64,000 nt of DNA. It comes from Talinum fruticosum (Eukaryota > Streptophyta > Magnoliopsida > Caryophyllales > Talinaceae). Of this stretch, positions 36,809-48,960 are shown one piece after another; position 1 is the first letter of the stretch, and each line of letters starts with the position of its first letter. The notes under the pieces are model-generated. The model was not told the origin of the DNA. It did not search any database and saw nothing but the letters and a program-made list of their open reading frames with translations. The DNA is taken from contig JAITYX010000021.1 in assembly GCA_021018815.1 (NCBI GenBank), positions 5,671,001 to 5,735,000 of the forward strand, given 5' to 3'. A program made the translations under genes and the position numbers.

Positions 36809-37207
36809 AGGTCATGTTCAACAACGAGTGTTAACTTTTAGTGTTTTGACTAACCAATCAAATATTCGTGTTCGGTAAGGTAATGTTTCAACTACCATTT
36901 GCGGTAACTTATAGCGTTTCAAGTATTGTTTTTGAAAAGTTAAGAATATTAGTTTTTCACATTTAAAAGTAGTGTTTCATTTTTTTTGGACAAAAACATC
37001 CTTCATTAATTTATATTTGCAAATTATCTATATCCTTTTACGTCAATTTACAATAATCAGCTAACTCAACAATTAAATTTACCAAACACATTTATTCAAC
37101 CTCTCGGTTGAACAGTTGTCCACTAACGAGATAAAATCTAACGGCTATACTGTTACACGAGATAGTTATCCGGTACTCAAACAACTCATTTTGTCGAATA
37201 AGGTCTT
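36809..37207 (+). mobile_element. Dispersed inverted-repeat element, copy 1 (hAT-like MITE candidate)
   Basis: About 400 bp, homologous to 62697-63150 (same orientation) and to 55208-55650 (opposite). The ends form an imperfect terminal inverted repeat: AGGTCATGTTCAACAA at the left against AGACCTTATTCGACAA read from the right. It has no coding capacity. Shared internal blocks include TTTTTGAAAAGTTAAGAATA and ACATTTAAAAGTAGTGTTT. Confidence 0.75.
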
Positions 37208-39147
37208 GATCACTTCGTTATGATTTTTCTTTGGATTGCCTTACAAGATAAAAGTATCAAAACAAAATTGATCCGGAATCCAAGTCCAAACCAAATGAAT
37301 CGTACCCATAATAATTTGAAACTTGAATCAACATAAATTGGACCGAACCCAACTCAAAAAATTTCAATGAAGTGGTTTTTTTTTTTATTTTTTTATTTTG
37401 TTGTAAGACAAGCTAATTAGACCAATAATTGTGGAACCAAAATGAAAATCATCGGACCTTATCACCTAAATAAAATACAATTCAATGTTAATCAAATTCA
37501 CACCCAAATTAAATGAGCCTTTCTCCAAATATAATTTTTGAAATAATAAATGAGAATAATACAATTTGCATTAGAGGGATAAAATAGTAATAATGAGGAG
37601 GCCCACTTACACAGCCCACCATGATGATAGATAGGGCAAAGCCCATCAATTGCCTATGTCAATAATTTTTTTGGTGCCTGCCCTGCAAACCTCTCTTTTA
37701 GCAAGAGTCATAATAACAATTATATTACCACACTCACTCACTCACTGAAAACGATAGATTTCCAATCAATCTCCATTCATTATTCACATTTATGCTCATA
37801 TTACCCAATTAGCCAAATTGCTTCCTCATGACATAGATAAGCTCACGTCATAAATCTAACAATTAAATATTAATTATTTATATTTTTTTAAAAAAATTTC
37901 AAAATGGGAATTTATTCATGGAGCTCAATAGGGCTTAGAGGTTCACTTAAGGGTTATGCATAAATAGAATCCTAGGCTTGTAGACTTGGTGGGATCCCTG
38001 CTAAGAACCCAACTATGGCTTTTCTTTCTTGATCACGGGATAATTCATTCACGTCATATTTGTTGAAATGGAGTTTCTAGTTATGATTGATATGAAGAAA
38101 GTATACCATGTGTTGAATTCTTATACCAAGGTTGTTTCTCTATAATCAATGATGATTGAATTTTTCTAATTCCGAAACTTATTAGGTACGGAGTATATTA
38201 TTTTTATCAATTAATCAAATGCCTAGTTTTGTTAGCACTCAAAGCAAAATAAACACCGACACTAAAAATAGTTGAGTTGAAATTGGAAGTGGCCTGATTC
38301 GATCTTAATATTTTTTTACAAAGATACTTTTTTTTCAAAAATAAATTTATTAAACTAAATATCAACAAAAATGACTCAAATTAAAGCTGAATCAAATGAT
38401 TCATTTGTCGAGTCTAATCCAAAAACGTAGTTGTTACTTATAACGATGGGAGACTTAGAAGTGATATGAGGTGGGCCATTGGTGTTGTCGTATTATACGA
38501 GAAGGAATACGAAACGACATGTATTGAAACTAAACGAAAGGGTGTGGATTTAAAACAAGGAAAAGTCTTTGTTTGGCATATTTGCTTTTTTAGTTGAGAT
38601 AGTTGCAGCGAACTTAGCTTCTTGTTCAACTGAATTCATCGGTCCAAATTAGGACTCCCAGAAATAAGCTTCACAATTGCGTTCCTGCCTAAATTAATGT
38701 ATGTTCTGTATGTTTATTCAGCTACCAACTAACTTGTTAAGCTCATGCTTATCTTTAACTTATCAGTTACTTGAGAGTCGAGACCAATCATCTCATGAAT
38801 AAATTATCTTTTTACTCTCTCGGTTTACTAATATATGTCACTTCAACTATTTTTTTTGTTTCACGATATCTTTCACTTTATGATCCCAATATAAGTAAAT
38901 GTATATGAATTTATAAGTTTATAGTTCAAAAAGTTCAATAAAAAATTGAAAAGATTGCATCAAAAAAAAAAAAAAAGAAGAGCTTCTTTAAGACGTATTT
39001 TTAAGTTATTATTTTAAAAAGTCTCTTTTTTCTTATTGAATTAGTACTAATGTCAATAATATGCAGTCTTTTTTGTGGGGATGTTCCAAAAAGAGCATTG
39101 TCTTTATACACTTATTTTATTTATCCATGTTTATCCATTTTATTTAT
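37208..39147. other. Intergenic AT-rich spacer
   Basis: No gene. On the minus strand around 38070-37970 a short open stretch (YDVNELSRDQERKAIVGFLA) vaguely resembles a retrotransposon gag domain, but it is too short to claim. Confidence 0.35.
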
Positions 39148-39303
39148 TCATGTTTATCGAGAGGGTAATATAGTTGGAGTTTGGATGACCAAGTTTGATT
39201 ATGTCATTCATTTCTTTTTTTTCTTCTCCCCTTGTAGAAAGTTTTTTCTTTCTATTTTTATTAATGATAATTTAGGTATAACCCTTAAAAGAAAAATTAC
39301 CTA
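39148..39303 (+). pseudogene. LINE RNase H tail fragment
   Basis: Reads HVYREGNIVGVWMTKFDYV and later NDNLGITLKRKI up to a TAA at 39303, aligning with the end of the LINE RNase H at 36440-36593 (FREANIAVDWM..., HDNLGGFLVRR). Only the last 50 residues survive. Confidence 0.7.
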
Positions 39304-40298
39304 ATATTTGTGTACTTATCTTTTTAAAAAATAAAAATAAAAATAAAGAGTATGGTCTTCCTTCTATAATTACATAACCCATAGTAAGTGAAAACCATGT
39401 ACAAGCATTTCTATTGTATATTCCTTTCGCGTTCAAACCTATTCTCTTTGAGCAATTAACGATCGCCAACAAAGTTTAATATTGTATTAAGATTCTTAAA
39501 ATGATTATTAAGTAATTTGACTAATTTCACATCTTTGATTTGTCTATAGCCCTATCTTCAAATATTTTCATGTGATGCATGTAATTCATGTATCATCTTA
39601 AATATCTTACTCTACTTACATCTTACTTTACTTTTTATATTAAAATTTCTTTTTTTTAATGGAAAAATAACCAAATTAATGGTTCAAATTAGCGTTGGAA
39701 AAATCTCATCCGATCCGATTGTCCGACCCAAAAAATGGGTCCAGGTATGACTTTTTGTCCGAATTTTCATATTTCTATTGTCCAAAACCGATTTAAACCC
39801 GAATTTATACTTATCCGAATTGTCGACTCGAAAAAATTAGGTTGGAACGAAGACGATTTATCCAACCTTATTTCGACCCGAACCTAAACTTTTACTAGTA
39901 CTAGTTCAAACCATTATTTTTCTTAGGAGATAAATCACTTTACCAAAAATTTAGTGCAATTTTTTTAGTATGAAAAATGTATACAGAGAAACGTAAATAA
40001 GATTTAAATATAAATTTTTAATAATAATTTTTAAAAATTTATTTTAGGCGATATATTGTGTGATGGAAAAATGGGGGACGAATAAGATGAATAACAAGAC
40101 ATGGTCTACTTCTCTTGTTGGACTGTGGGTAGCCACTGGTGGGCGCCTTCCTGCTCTCCTGCCGTCATTACCACACCAAGGTTTTTAAAATTAAATCCAC
40201 AAAACATTAAAAATAAAATTTAAACAAAAGTTCAGCTAAATTTAGACACTTCCCCTCTCCTTTTTCTCCTTTTCCTCCCTCCCTCCCTCCCTCACCTC

Positions 40299-40334
<36 letters not shown>

Positions 40335-40412
40335 TCAGTCACTCCCATTTAAGTCTTCATCTCGCTTTTCTTTCTGCATACGAAAACCCTAATTTAGCCA
40401 TTGGCAAAGGAG
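39304..40412. other. Upstream region of the VQ gene
   Basis: AT-rich spacer. From about 40260 to 40330 lie CCCT and CT microsatellites, probably within the promoter or leader of the VQ gene. No other gene is seen. Confidence 0.5.
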
Positions 40413-40442
40413 ATGGTATTTGCAGAGAAAAGCCAGCAATAG
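40413..40442 (+). promoter_or_regulatory. Upstream ORF 1 in the probable VQ leader
   Basis: ATG to TAG encoding nine residues (MVFAEKSQQ), about 350 bp before the VQ start codon. It is relevant only if the leader begins upstream and no intron removes it; the sequence alone cannot tell. Confidence 0.35.
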
Positions 40443-40472
40443 CAGTTTCCCAACACGGACATATACCCCATT

Positions 40473-40529
40473 ATGATGTTGGTGATGATGATGATGATAT
40501 TTTTTCAAGTTTTGGTGAAGATTAATTAA
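40473..40529 (+). promoter_or_regulatory. Upstream ORF 2 in the probable VQ leader
   Basis: ATG ATG start, 18 residues with a methionine run from a GATGAT repeat, ending in TAA. Same reservation as the first upstream ORF. Confidence 0.35.
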
Positions 40530-40794
40530 TCTCAGCTCCTCACTCATTTGCTACAGGAAGATTTGCATCTGCATCTGCTACATACTTTCTCAACTACCCT
40601 TTTGCTTTCAAGGGCCCATAATAGTCTAAGCTCAAAAAAGGCTGCTACTCGATCTCCTTTTCTCGATCTTCAGATCATCTTTTCCAGATCCTCCAACTCA
40701 TGGGTAACTTTCTCAAATCTCTCTCTTCGATTCCCTCTTCTGTTTTCTTCCTCATACTTTTCTCTTTCTCTCTCCTGTGAATTCATCAGGAGAC

Positions 40795-42078
40795 ATGGAT
40801 TCTGGGAATAGCGGAAGTATTCAGTCATCCAGCACCGGCACCGGAGACAATGATCAAGAGTACGAGTCACGAGGTGCCCATGACTCCATCTCCGCTTTCT
40901 TCAGCCCGGCGACTTATCCCAACAGCTCGTTTTCCGCCTTTGACAGCGCGCAATCGCTTCAATTTTACTCCCTCAAGTACGGATCTTCATCCTCCTCCCC
41001 AGTCATGTTCGATCAGCATCAACAGGTACAGAACACATCGGTTTTTGGGTCTCTTGAAATCGGTCCCAGTAATAACTTTATTCCCGTCAATAATAATAGT
41101 AGTAGTAGTAATAATAACAACAATTCTCTAGACATGGTGTGGCCCAACAAATTTGGTCCAATTAGATCCCAATCCCAGGAAGCCAATTTGCACCCGCCTC
41201 CTGTTGGGGGCGGCGGCGGCAGCAGCAATAGCAACAATAATAATAATCTCGCCGCTGGTACGGAAGGAGTCCAGCCGCACCAGCGAGGCCCAGGTGGGGG
41301 AAGTGGACAGGGCAGGAACCCGAAAAAGCGGACCAGGGCGTCAAGGAGGGCGCCCACGACGGTAATGACGACGGATACCAGCAATTTCAGGCAAATGGTT
41401 CAGGAGTTTACGGGCATACCGGCTCCTCCATTCTCTGGGTCCGGGTTCCCAACCCGGACCCGTCTAGATCTTTTCGGGTTCGGGGGCGTGGGCATGAGTG
41501 CCATTAATATTACTAGAAGTGGGTCGGGTACCGGTTCTGGCTCGCCTTTGAGACCCTTTCCCCAAAAGATACACCCAAATCCTCTTCCTGTGATCCCACA
41601 ACATCCACCCACTTCCACAACTCTTTGCTCTTCATCAGCATCTACAAGTGCACCTGGATCAAGCTCCAATATGGCCTCTCCAAATTTCCAGAATTTTCTG
41701 ACCTTTCAGTCCCTCCTCCAACCATCATCCACCACTATGAATCAACTCGAGTTAGGCCATCATGGCACTACTACTAAAACTACTACTACTGTTACTACTG
41801 CTGCTGCTGCTGCGACGACAACGAATGCCACCCTCGGAATCAATGGGGGTGGCGGCCTTGGATCAAGGTGCGAGACTGCCACTCATCCTCCAAGCTGGGC
41901 TGCACCTCTTAACCAGGGCTTGGGGTTGGGCCGCCAAGCCGATCAAACCCGCTGCTCTGTCAACGATGCCGGAGGAAACTACACCGGTGTTATCAATGTC
42001 GCCAGCTCAGAGAATAATGGACCCACTCTAAGGCCTGAAGGTATGCTGGATTCATGGATTTGTTCATCTGATAATTAA
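40795..42078 (+). CDS. VQ motif-containing protein (putative WRKY/MPK partner)
   Basis: Single exon, 427 residues. The VQ motif FRQMVQEFTG lies at residues 198-207, preceded by the basic block NPKKRTRASRRAPTTVMTTD and followed by IPAPPF, the layout of the plant VQ subgroup in which FxxxVQxFTG binds WRKY transcription factors in the nucleus. The N-terminus MDSGNSGSIQSSS is typical of this subgroup, so I chose ATG 40795; the upstream codon at 40777 is GTG. The rest is low complexity: Asn and Ser runs encoded by AAT/AGT repeats (41090-41125, 41220-41250), Gly-rich stretches, and a Thr/Ala run (41765-41825). It is long compared with many VQ proteins (100-250 residues) but not with this branch. 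The frame is intact. The only other genes in range are retrotransposon fragments. Confidence 0.95.
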   Translation: MDSGNSGSIQSSSTGTGDNDQEYESRGAHDSISAFFSPATYPNSSFSAFDSAQSLQFYSLKYGSSSSSPVMFDQHQQVQNTSVFGSLEIGPSNNFIPVNNNSSSSNNNNNSLDMVWPNKFGPIRSQSQEANLHPPPVGGGGGSSNSNNNNNLAAGTEGVQPHQRGPGGGSGQGRNPKKRTRASRRAPTTVMTTDTSNFRQMVQEFTGIPAPPFSGSGFPTRTRLDLFGFGGVGMSAINITRSGSGTGSGSPLRPFPQKIHPNPLPVIPQHPPTSTTLCSSSASTSAPGSSSNMASPNFQNFLTFQSLLQPSSTTMNQLELGHHGTTTKTTTTVTTAAAAATTTNATLGINGGGGLGSRCETATHPPSWAAPLNQGLGLGRQADQTRCSVNDAGGNYTGVINVASSENNGPTLRPEGMLDSWICSSDN

Positions 42079-43900
42079 TTAACTAGCTTTTTATCGCACA
42101 AAAAAAAAAAAAAAGAGGAAACGGCAGTTTTATATGAATTACTACTCCCTCTATTATTTTGTATGGAACTTTAGCCATTGACGAGAGAGCTTAAATATCG
42201 AATATTATCATCATCTGTATATATTGCCGCTCGCTATAACCTAAATACTTCCCTCCTGCATGTGCTGATTATTTAAACTTATTTCTTAATTAACACATTT
42301 AGTTTTTTTTTTATTTGGGGGGAGCCATGGCAATTTTTGCTCGCACAATTAATAAAAATAAAATGCTCTATTTTTAGAGTTTTTTTCCCTTTTAAAAAGA
42401 AGAAAAGAATTGAAGCAGAAGGAGTAAATGGTGGCGAGATTTGGGGGCATAATCGTTATATAGCCGCCATAATCTTATAGGATTAAGCTCATAATTAATC
42501 TCATCTCATATTAATAAGATGCTATCGCTAATTGTACTATAATTTGTGTTGTTTTTGCTTTTGTTTAATTTCTTCATCCTTCGATCTTGAATCTTGATAC
42601 TCCTGTATGTATTGCTGTAAGTTAAGTACGGCATGCAGTCCAGGAAAGGATTCCATCTTCGGAATTTTTTATTTAATTTTTCCGATGCCTAACATATATA
42701 TTGTATACTATAACGGTTGATATATGTTTGATTATATGGTAGTAGTACCGTTTATGAGATATAAGCAAATCATCTTACCATCTTAAACATTACAGTCACT
42801 CTACAATAATAAAAAAAGAAAAAGAAAAGGAAGACATTATTATTATGTCATCAATTGATCTTAAATTTTAAAAAAAAAAACAAGGTATATTTCATAACCC
42901 ACCCCTAATCTTTAACTTCGTAGATATAATTCCTTTAGATGGTAAAGTCTTTAGAAATTGTCGTCAGAAACCGAAGTTCAAATTCTGCCTATATATATAT
43001 AGTATTTTACGCCTCCTTCGTAAAAAAAAATGTAATCTCGAATTTTTAAGTAGCCGGAAAAGTGGCATGGAAAATTAAGAATGTGTGTATGTAGACTTGT
43101 CTTTCTTTACCCCCTACATTGGACCCAGAAAAAGAGATTAGAAGACGAGCGTTGATGTGATATTAGAATTTAGAACATCAATTTGTTTAATTTTAGTAGT
43201 ATCATTTTTTTGACCACCTAAACCTCCCAAGTTGTCAACACAAAACGTTTCTTTTTTCTCCATTTTTTAAAAAAATATATTATATTATGTTTCTCTACAA
43301 GAACCAGATGGATGACATTAGACCTTGAAGCTTGGTGACTTTGCTAGATATCAACATCGGTATGAATATCCATCCACTCCCAACTACCAATGTCGCTGCT
43401 GCCTAATTGATATGATATATATTTGTCAAGGCTTCCTATTAGAGATTACAAGAAATGTTCCCCCAACTTGGCTTGGGTTGCCCCCATTTATTATATCACT
43501 ACTATTGAGAATTGGAGCGAACCGAATCCTAAAATATGAATAGTTATATTTATCGTATGTCCTAAAACGTATTCTCGAGAGTACTTCACGTAGCTTTATT
43601 AAAAGGAGCATACCTCAAAAGCTAAGGCTAAAAAAGTAATAGCATCTATGAGCATCTAAATCCCACATCAATCTCTCATATATGATTGATTGCTATGAGT
43701 TACAAATATCACAATAACTTGTAGGGAAATCGTTGCATGTTACATGTAGGTGACGCTATATTTTTGTCATATAGGAGAAAAGGTATCGTGACCTTTAATA
43801 CAGAATATTGGGGTAGATTTTTTGTGTTAATTGTAGAGAAGATGAAGGCACCTTTTAAAGAAAATCATCCTCACTATTTTCTGGTAATGAATTTTAGTTA
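42079..43900. other. VQ 3' region and spacer, with a SINE-like trace
   Basis: Holds the VQ 3' untranslated region. Around 42935-43003 the pattern GGTAAAGTCTTTAG ... GAAGTTCAAATTCTGCC resembles the A- and B-box of a tRNA-derived SINE head. Nothing coding is supported. Confidence 0.4.
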
Positions 43901-43904
43901 ATGG

Positions 43905-44080
43905 TTATCATTGCTATATAGATAGGGAAACCAACAAGGCTGCTGATTAATTAACCAACATCATGGTGTCTTAATTAGGTTCTTTTACTGTATGTGATAA
44001 TCTCTTGTCCTCTTAGGCGAGTCTCAATTGAGGACAATACTAGCATATATAATATGATCTCATGTTATTCGTAATGAATA
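43905..44080 (+). pseudogene. LINE RNase H tail fragment with stops
   Basis: One frame reads HCYIDRETNKAAD, a stop, LTNIMVS, then LGSFTVCDNLLSS and ASLN, interrupted by stops. This is the order of the LINE RNase H tail (REANKVADxLAN ... xFxxxDxLP ... ASLNxD). It is short and decayed, so the call rests on the pattern of several short blocks. Confidence 0.4.
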
Positions 44081-45062
44081 AAATAGTTGCTGAAGGGCCA
44101 AGTCCTTCCTTCGAACTAATTAAAAAACAATGTTCTCAAAATCAGACACATGATATTTTGATAATGCTAACTCAACAAATGTGCTTAATCGAAGATTAAT
44201 TTTTCTGTATGAATTAAATAATAATTTAAACTTGAAATGATTTCAGACAAATTAAATAAAATTAAAAGTAAATTTCTATATGGAGATGTTATGTACTTTC
44301 TAGTTCTTATATTTGGGGGTTTGGTAAGTAAAAGAAAGCACCTATAAGCATCTAATATATGCAACAATATCAAACCATTCCCCCCCAAAAAAATCATTGA
44401 TTGAGAGATCATAATCTCAATTTTCAAACCAATTATGGATCTTCCCACACTTTGAAATAGATTTGGCTTAGGATATACAAGTCTTTAGACAACAAAATTA
44501 TGTGATTAGGATATAACAGCAATAATAAAAGGTGATTAGCAAATTGGACGGCTATTAATTAGGATTAACTTTTCACTCTTTTTTTTAACCTTACATGATT
44601 ATTTGTGTCTTACAGAAAGAATAAAATCAGAATGATAAGAACAGAAAAGATTGATGATTAGCCTACTGATTTGGATGTGTGCTCTTCTTTTTCTTTTTTT
44701 TTTGGGGGGGTCCTTATTTGAGCTTGTGAAGTTGTTGCTTTTTGAACAAACCCTATCAGAAAAAATAGGCTAAAAGACGATATATATATATTTATATGCA
44801 TATTGCATGGGCCATGGCATGGCATTACAGGTGTAGCAAGCAATGATGGTATCCTCTCTCTTCCCTCTCTCCATTGCTCCCTCTACAACACAAGCCATGC
44901 CCTCTCCTTCTCCTTCCCTTTCTGGCTTCTCTGCTGCTGATCTCCATAGCTGACCAGGAGGGGAAGAAGAATAGCACATCTGTAAAAGCCTGATAGAGAA
45001 GAGCATGAGTTACAACCAAAAGTGCAGTGCAATTACATATGGCGCATGCTTATCCTCATCTC

Positions 45063-45093
<31 letters not shown>

Positions 45094-47499
45094 GCATCTA
45101 AAATCCAAATCAAAAAGGCTGGCACAGTTTCCTCTGGAGTTGAAAATTCAGTGGCATCATTGCTGATTTGAGAGAAAGAGAGGGAGGGGGGTTGATGCAA
45201 AATATATTCAAATTCCCAACATTTTAAAAAGGTGGAGGAGGGAAAATTATTAGTATATGATATGAAATTTATATATATGTGGTAAATTAATTAATGTGTG
45301 ATCATGGGCTGGCCTACTTCTTTTTTATCTTAAATTTTAGTTGGATTGAATAAAGTTTCTATAAACATCAATGCTACAAAGTCTGTTGCCTTTCTAATGG
45401 TATATATAATGTAATATATATATATATATATATACTACTGTGAAAAAGGGTCTAATTGGTTGAATCTTCGCTCCTCCCTCTTCTGCTTTTCAAATTTCAG
45501 GGTTTTTTTCCTTACCCGGTTTTATCCGTTCGGAGACTTTTCTTATGAACTTACCCGTGTTTAATTTTTAAAAATCGTAAAACTGTTATGAAAATTCTAA
45601 TTTATTATTATAAGCTTATTTTTTACAACTTAACTTGTACGAGTTAATCTCTTACCATATAATGAATAAATAATTAAAATTTGTAATAATCTTATGATTG
45701 CGAATGCTTGTTATGTCATTCATAATGCTTTGTTTTCTTCTATCTACCTAATAAATATTTTGTTTGCTATACTACATGTATAGTTACTTCTTTTTCAGCC
45801 TGACACAAAACCTCCGAGATCGATTTAAACATCTATATAATTGTAACATATATCGTATTATCTGAAAAACACGACATTATGTATCATTTAAGGATTGTCT
45901 ATCGATTTTGACAAAAGAGTAAGAAAGGCAATTGATTTCACCTCTATTTACACAAAAATTCAAGCACTAAAGAACAAGAGAAAAAGAGAGAAGGGTGAAT
46001 GGAACAGGAAAAGGTTCTGCTTTCTCTTTCCTTGACTTTGTAAAAGGAAAACAGGGGAAGGGAAGTGCTTCCTAAATAGATGTTCATACCAGCCATTATC
46101 TCAGTAACATTTATATGCTAAGTCAGGAAAGGAGGAGGGAGGGGAGGGAAGCTCATCAAAAGTGATTTTCATGTAACCCACACTGTCTGCCACTTTAAAC
46201 CATCCATACTAATTACTTCAAGTGAAGGAGGGATCTCTCTCCCCCCTCTTGTCTCTTTGATGCTTGCTGCCTTTTTCTTGGCCCCTACCAGTTATCTTGT
46301 GTTTGTTGGCTAATTAGCCCTTACTAGCCATTAACTATTAGTCTCATACTCAATAGATAAATTTTATGCATGCACACATCCTAGCAAGTATCGAATCTCG
46401 GTATCTTTTTTAAAAATAAGTTATTCTATCACGAGGCTACCCAAAGGGGCTAATACCATTGGTATCATAGAATTGTGGGCTTTTCTTTTTCTATTGGTAT
46501 CATAAATACAAATATGGTATTCCAAAAATGAAGTTGGCAAATCCCTAGAATCAAAGGTTGAAGAGACCCCTTTTCCATTTGTAATTGGTTTTAGCGAAAA
46601 CTATATTTGATTTACAATGTAAGAGTAAGTTAATTCAACTTAATGTCAAGACAAAGTACAATAAATTAATTGTCTTAAAATACATTAGAAAAACAAAAGA
46701 CGGGGAAAAGAATAATTCATTTTTTTCTTAGTGACTTTTTCTTATTTAAAGTCTTTTAAATTTGACCTAATATTACACTAACTATATTTCATGATGATAG
46801 AATGAAAAATTACTTGTGGAACCATCACATGATAAGGAGGGAAAAAGTACAATAATTAAGTAATAACAAAGTCAAAACAATAAAAATTATAAAAGCAAAT
46901 TTCTTTGATAAAAAAATATGACAATTTTAGAACGTGAGTTTTTTAAAACATACAATCAAAATTTTCACAACACACACAAAAAAAATTATCATATCATAAC
47001 TCATAAAAACTCACATAAAGAGGTATCAGAGGAAAGAGATTGTGAGTTGCAATATAATTTATAAAATAAGATATGAGTGGTTTAAAATTGACTATGATAG
47101 TTTTTTTTTCTTTTGTGTGGGAATGACTTTTTTCATTTTTTCTTCACATGTTTTTGTTAACTGCAAAAGTTTATCAAAGAACAAATACAACTCTCTTTTA
47201 AGTATAAGTGAAGGGTATTTTAGACAAAAAAAAAGTTATATAACTATAAAAAGGTGTTGGCTTTATATATAACATAAATAGATACATAACTTCTAAAATA
47301 TAGAATCTATAAATTAAATTAGTTTACGATGACCGCAGTCATCAATGTAATAACACAAAGAAAATAAACACCAATAATAACTAAGGAACATTTTGCAATG
47401 GCGAAAACTGAAAATTAGAGAAATAATAGAAAAAATTACAACTGTAAGAATGTTTAGATATGCCCCAACGATGATAACTTGCCAGAGCTTTGAGACTTA
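44081..47499. other. Long non-coding spacer with microsatellites and a SINE-like trace
   Basis: Contains GA at 45063-45087 and TA at 45414-45434. At 46452-46385 (minus strand) a GGGTAGCCTCGTGATAG ... CCGAGATTCGATACTTG pair looks like the A/B boxes of a tRNA-derived SINE. No gene is supported; the open frame near 44770-45020 (minus) has no recognisable family. Confidence 0.4.
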
Positions 47500-47517
47500 G
47501 AATTTAATTTTCAGTCT

Positions 47518-48960
47518 TTGGGAAGAGAAGAATATTTGTTGGAGGAGGGAGAAATTAAATCTCATGAAGGCAATATACCCCCAGGGTTTGAGGAGCACAT
47601 CGTTGGGGCCTCTAAATTCATTGCTCAACCTTTTGAACAAGATTATCAGCTCTTGGAAAAAGATGATGACCAACTCCAAGGGGTTAGTGATGAGCTCTCT
47701 CAACCCCCAGGGTTCACATCACCAGCGCAACTAGACTTGCATGTTAATGAGTCAATAGAACGAAGCAAGGAGAGTAAGAAAGCCTCCAAAAGGAAATTAC
47801 AAGTTATCAACAGGAAATCGAATAGAAGGCATAGATCACAGTCTTAGACAAGTAGTTCAAGTATCAGGACCTCTGCTAGCGTGCACCGGATTGCTAGAGA
47901 GTCTTTACATATAGGCCGACTTCTGGGAGAGGCAGTGATAAAAAATCAAAGTGTAGCAGCCAAAAGAATCACAAGAACCTTGAAAAAGAACAAAAAGGCC
48001 ACGGCAAAAACTCAAGAGGAAATTAATAAATAAAAAGTTGATTAATCGGGCTAGGCAGGAGATATGGGAAAGGTTGAAATGTTTCCTGATCAAAGATAGT
48101 GACCAAGGCTGAATTACTTGTGGTGGGAAGTAGTAATTTGATATTCAAATGTGGAGAACTTGGTGGTGGATTGGGGGTGGTAAGGAGAAAGGCACAAAAG
48201 AGCATGCAGATAAAAGAGGGGATGGACAAAGTAAGGAGCATGAACTATGTTGTGAATTCAAGAAGAGGCATTTTGTCAAACAGTTGGAAGGCGTCTCCAT
48301 GAAGTTCGGTACAGCAGATTAATCAATTAAGGGGATGGAAGAAACTATTGATAGGAGGAAGTTTTGGGTGTGTGAAACCGGAGAAGGGGAACCCATTCAG
48401 AGGCACTAACCTTGATCTTCCAAGGTGCAACATTTGTGGAAACTGATACACGAAATATCAATGTTGAGAAAGCTATGGGGTAAAAAAGAAGCAACCTTCG
48501 AATTAGATTTGGGACAGAGTGAGCGTGTGAAGGGCTGAACTAATTGAATAATGAGGGAGAAGCTGTTCTGAGTGGAATTCAACTTGGATGTGGGGGTCAG
48601 AATGAGGAGGTGGAAGAAGAGGAAAAGAACAGGCATTTGAAGGGGAATCAACCAAGGCTTGCTTGATGTGAATGTGGAGGTAGAAGAGGAAATCAAAATT
48701 ATTGCAGAGATATAAGAATCTTTTATAATCCTGACTCAATCTCTGTATAGATTGAGATAAATATTTTGGGTATAAATTTTTTATGAAGTTTTGCCTCTTC
48801 TCGTTCCAGTCAAAAATCAAAGATGGATTGGGTTATCCATGACAGGGAGTTTAGATTTGTTTTGTGAAGTTTGTTTTATCAGTTGTTAAGTTTATTTCTC
48901 TACAGTTCCTATCTTGGTTGTATGATTACTTTTCTGATTTTTTGTCAAACTATTTATATA
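47518..48960 (+). pseudogene. Internally deleted LINE: region before the endonuclease plus 3' tail
   Basis: The frame at 47518-48033 is open except for one TAG (47845-47847). It carries two PPGF repeats (PPGFEE, PPGFTS), basic stretches (KASKRKLQVINRKSNRR) and an SLHIGRLLGEAVIKNQSVAA block followed by KRITRTLKK. This is the composition of the linker before the endonuclease in plant LINEs. Beyond 48040 only scattered, frame-broken sequence is left, and the RT is missing. A 3' tail rich in TTTTTG and TTTCTGATTTTTTG ends near 48960. Assignment is by general resemblance. Confidence 0.5.

Noticed and set aside
37970..38070. Short minus-strand stretch resembling a retrotransposon gag
   Set aside because: Only 34 codons between stops, and the resemblance is too general to annotate.
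40850..42031. Overlapping frames on both strands of the VQ gene (for example 41019-41384 minus)
   Set aside because: They are shadows of a repetitive, GC-biased coding sequence. The VQ frame alone has a known motif and family features.
44658..45020. Minus-strand frames of 61-78 aa near 44.7-45.0 kb
   Set aside because: Mutually overlapping, low complexity (Arg/Glu-rich from a GA-like tract), no family, no splice context.
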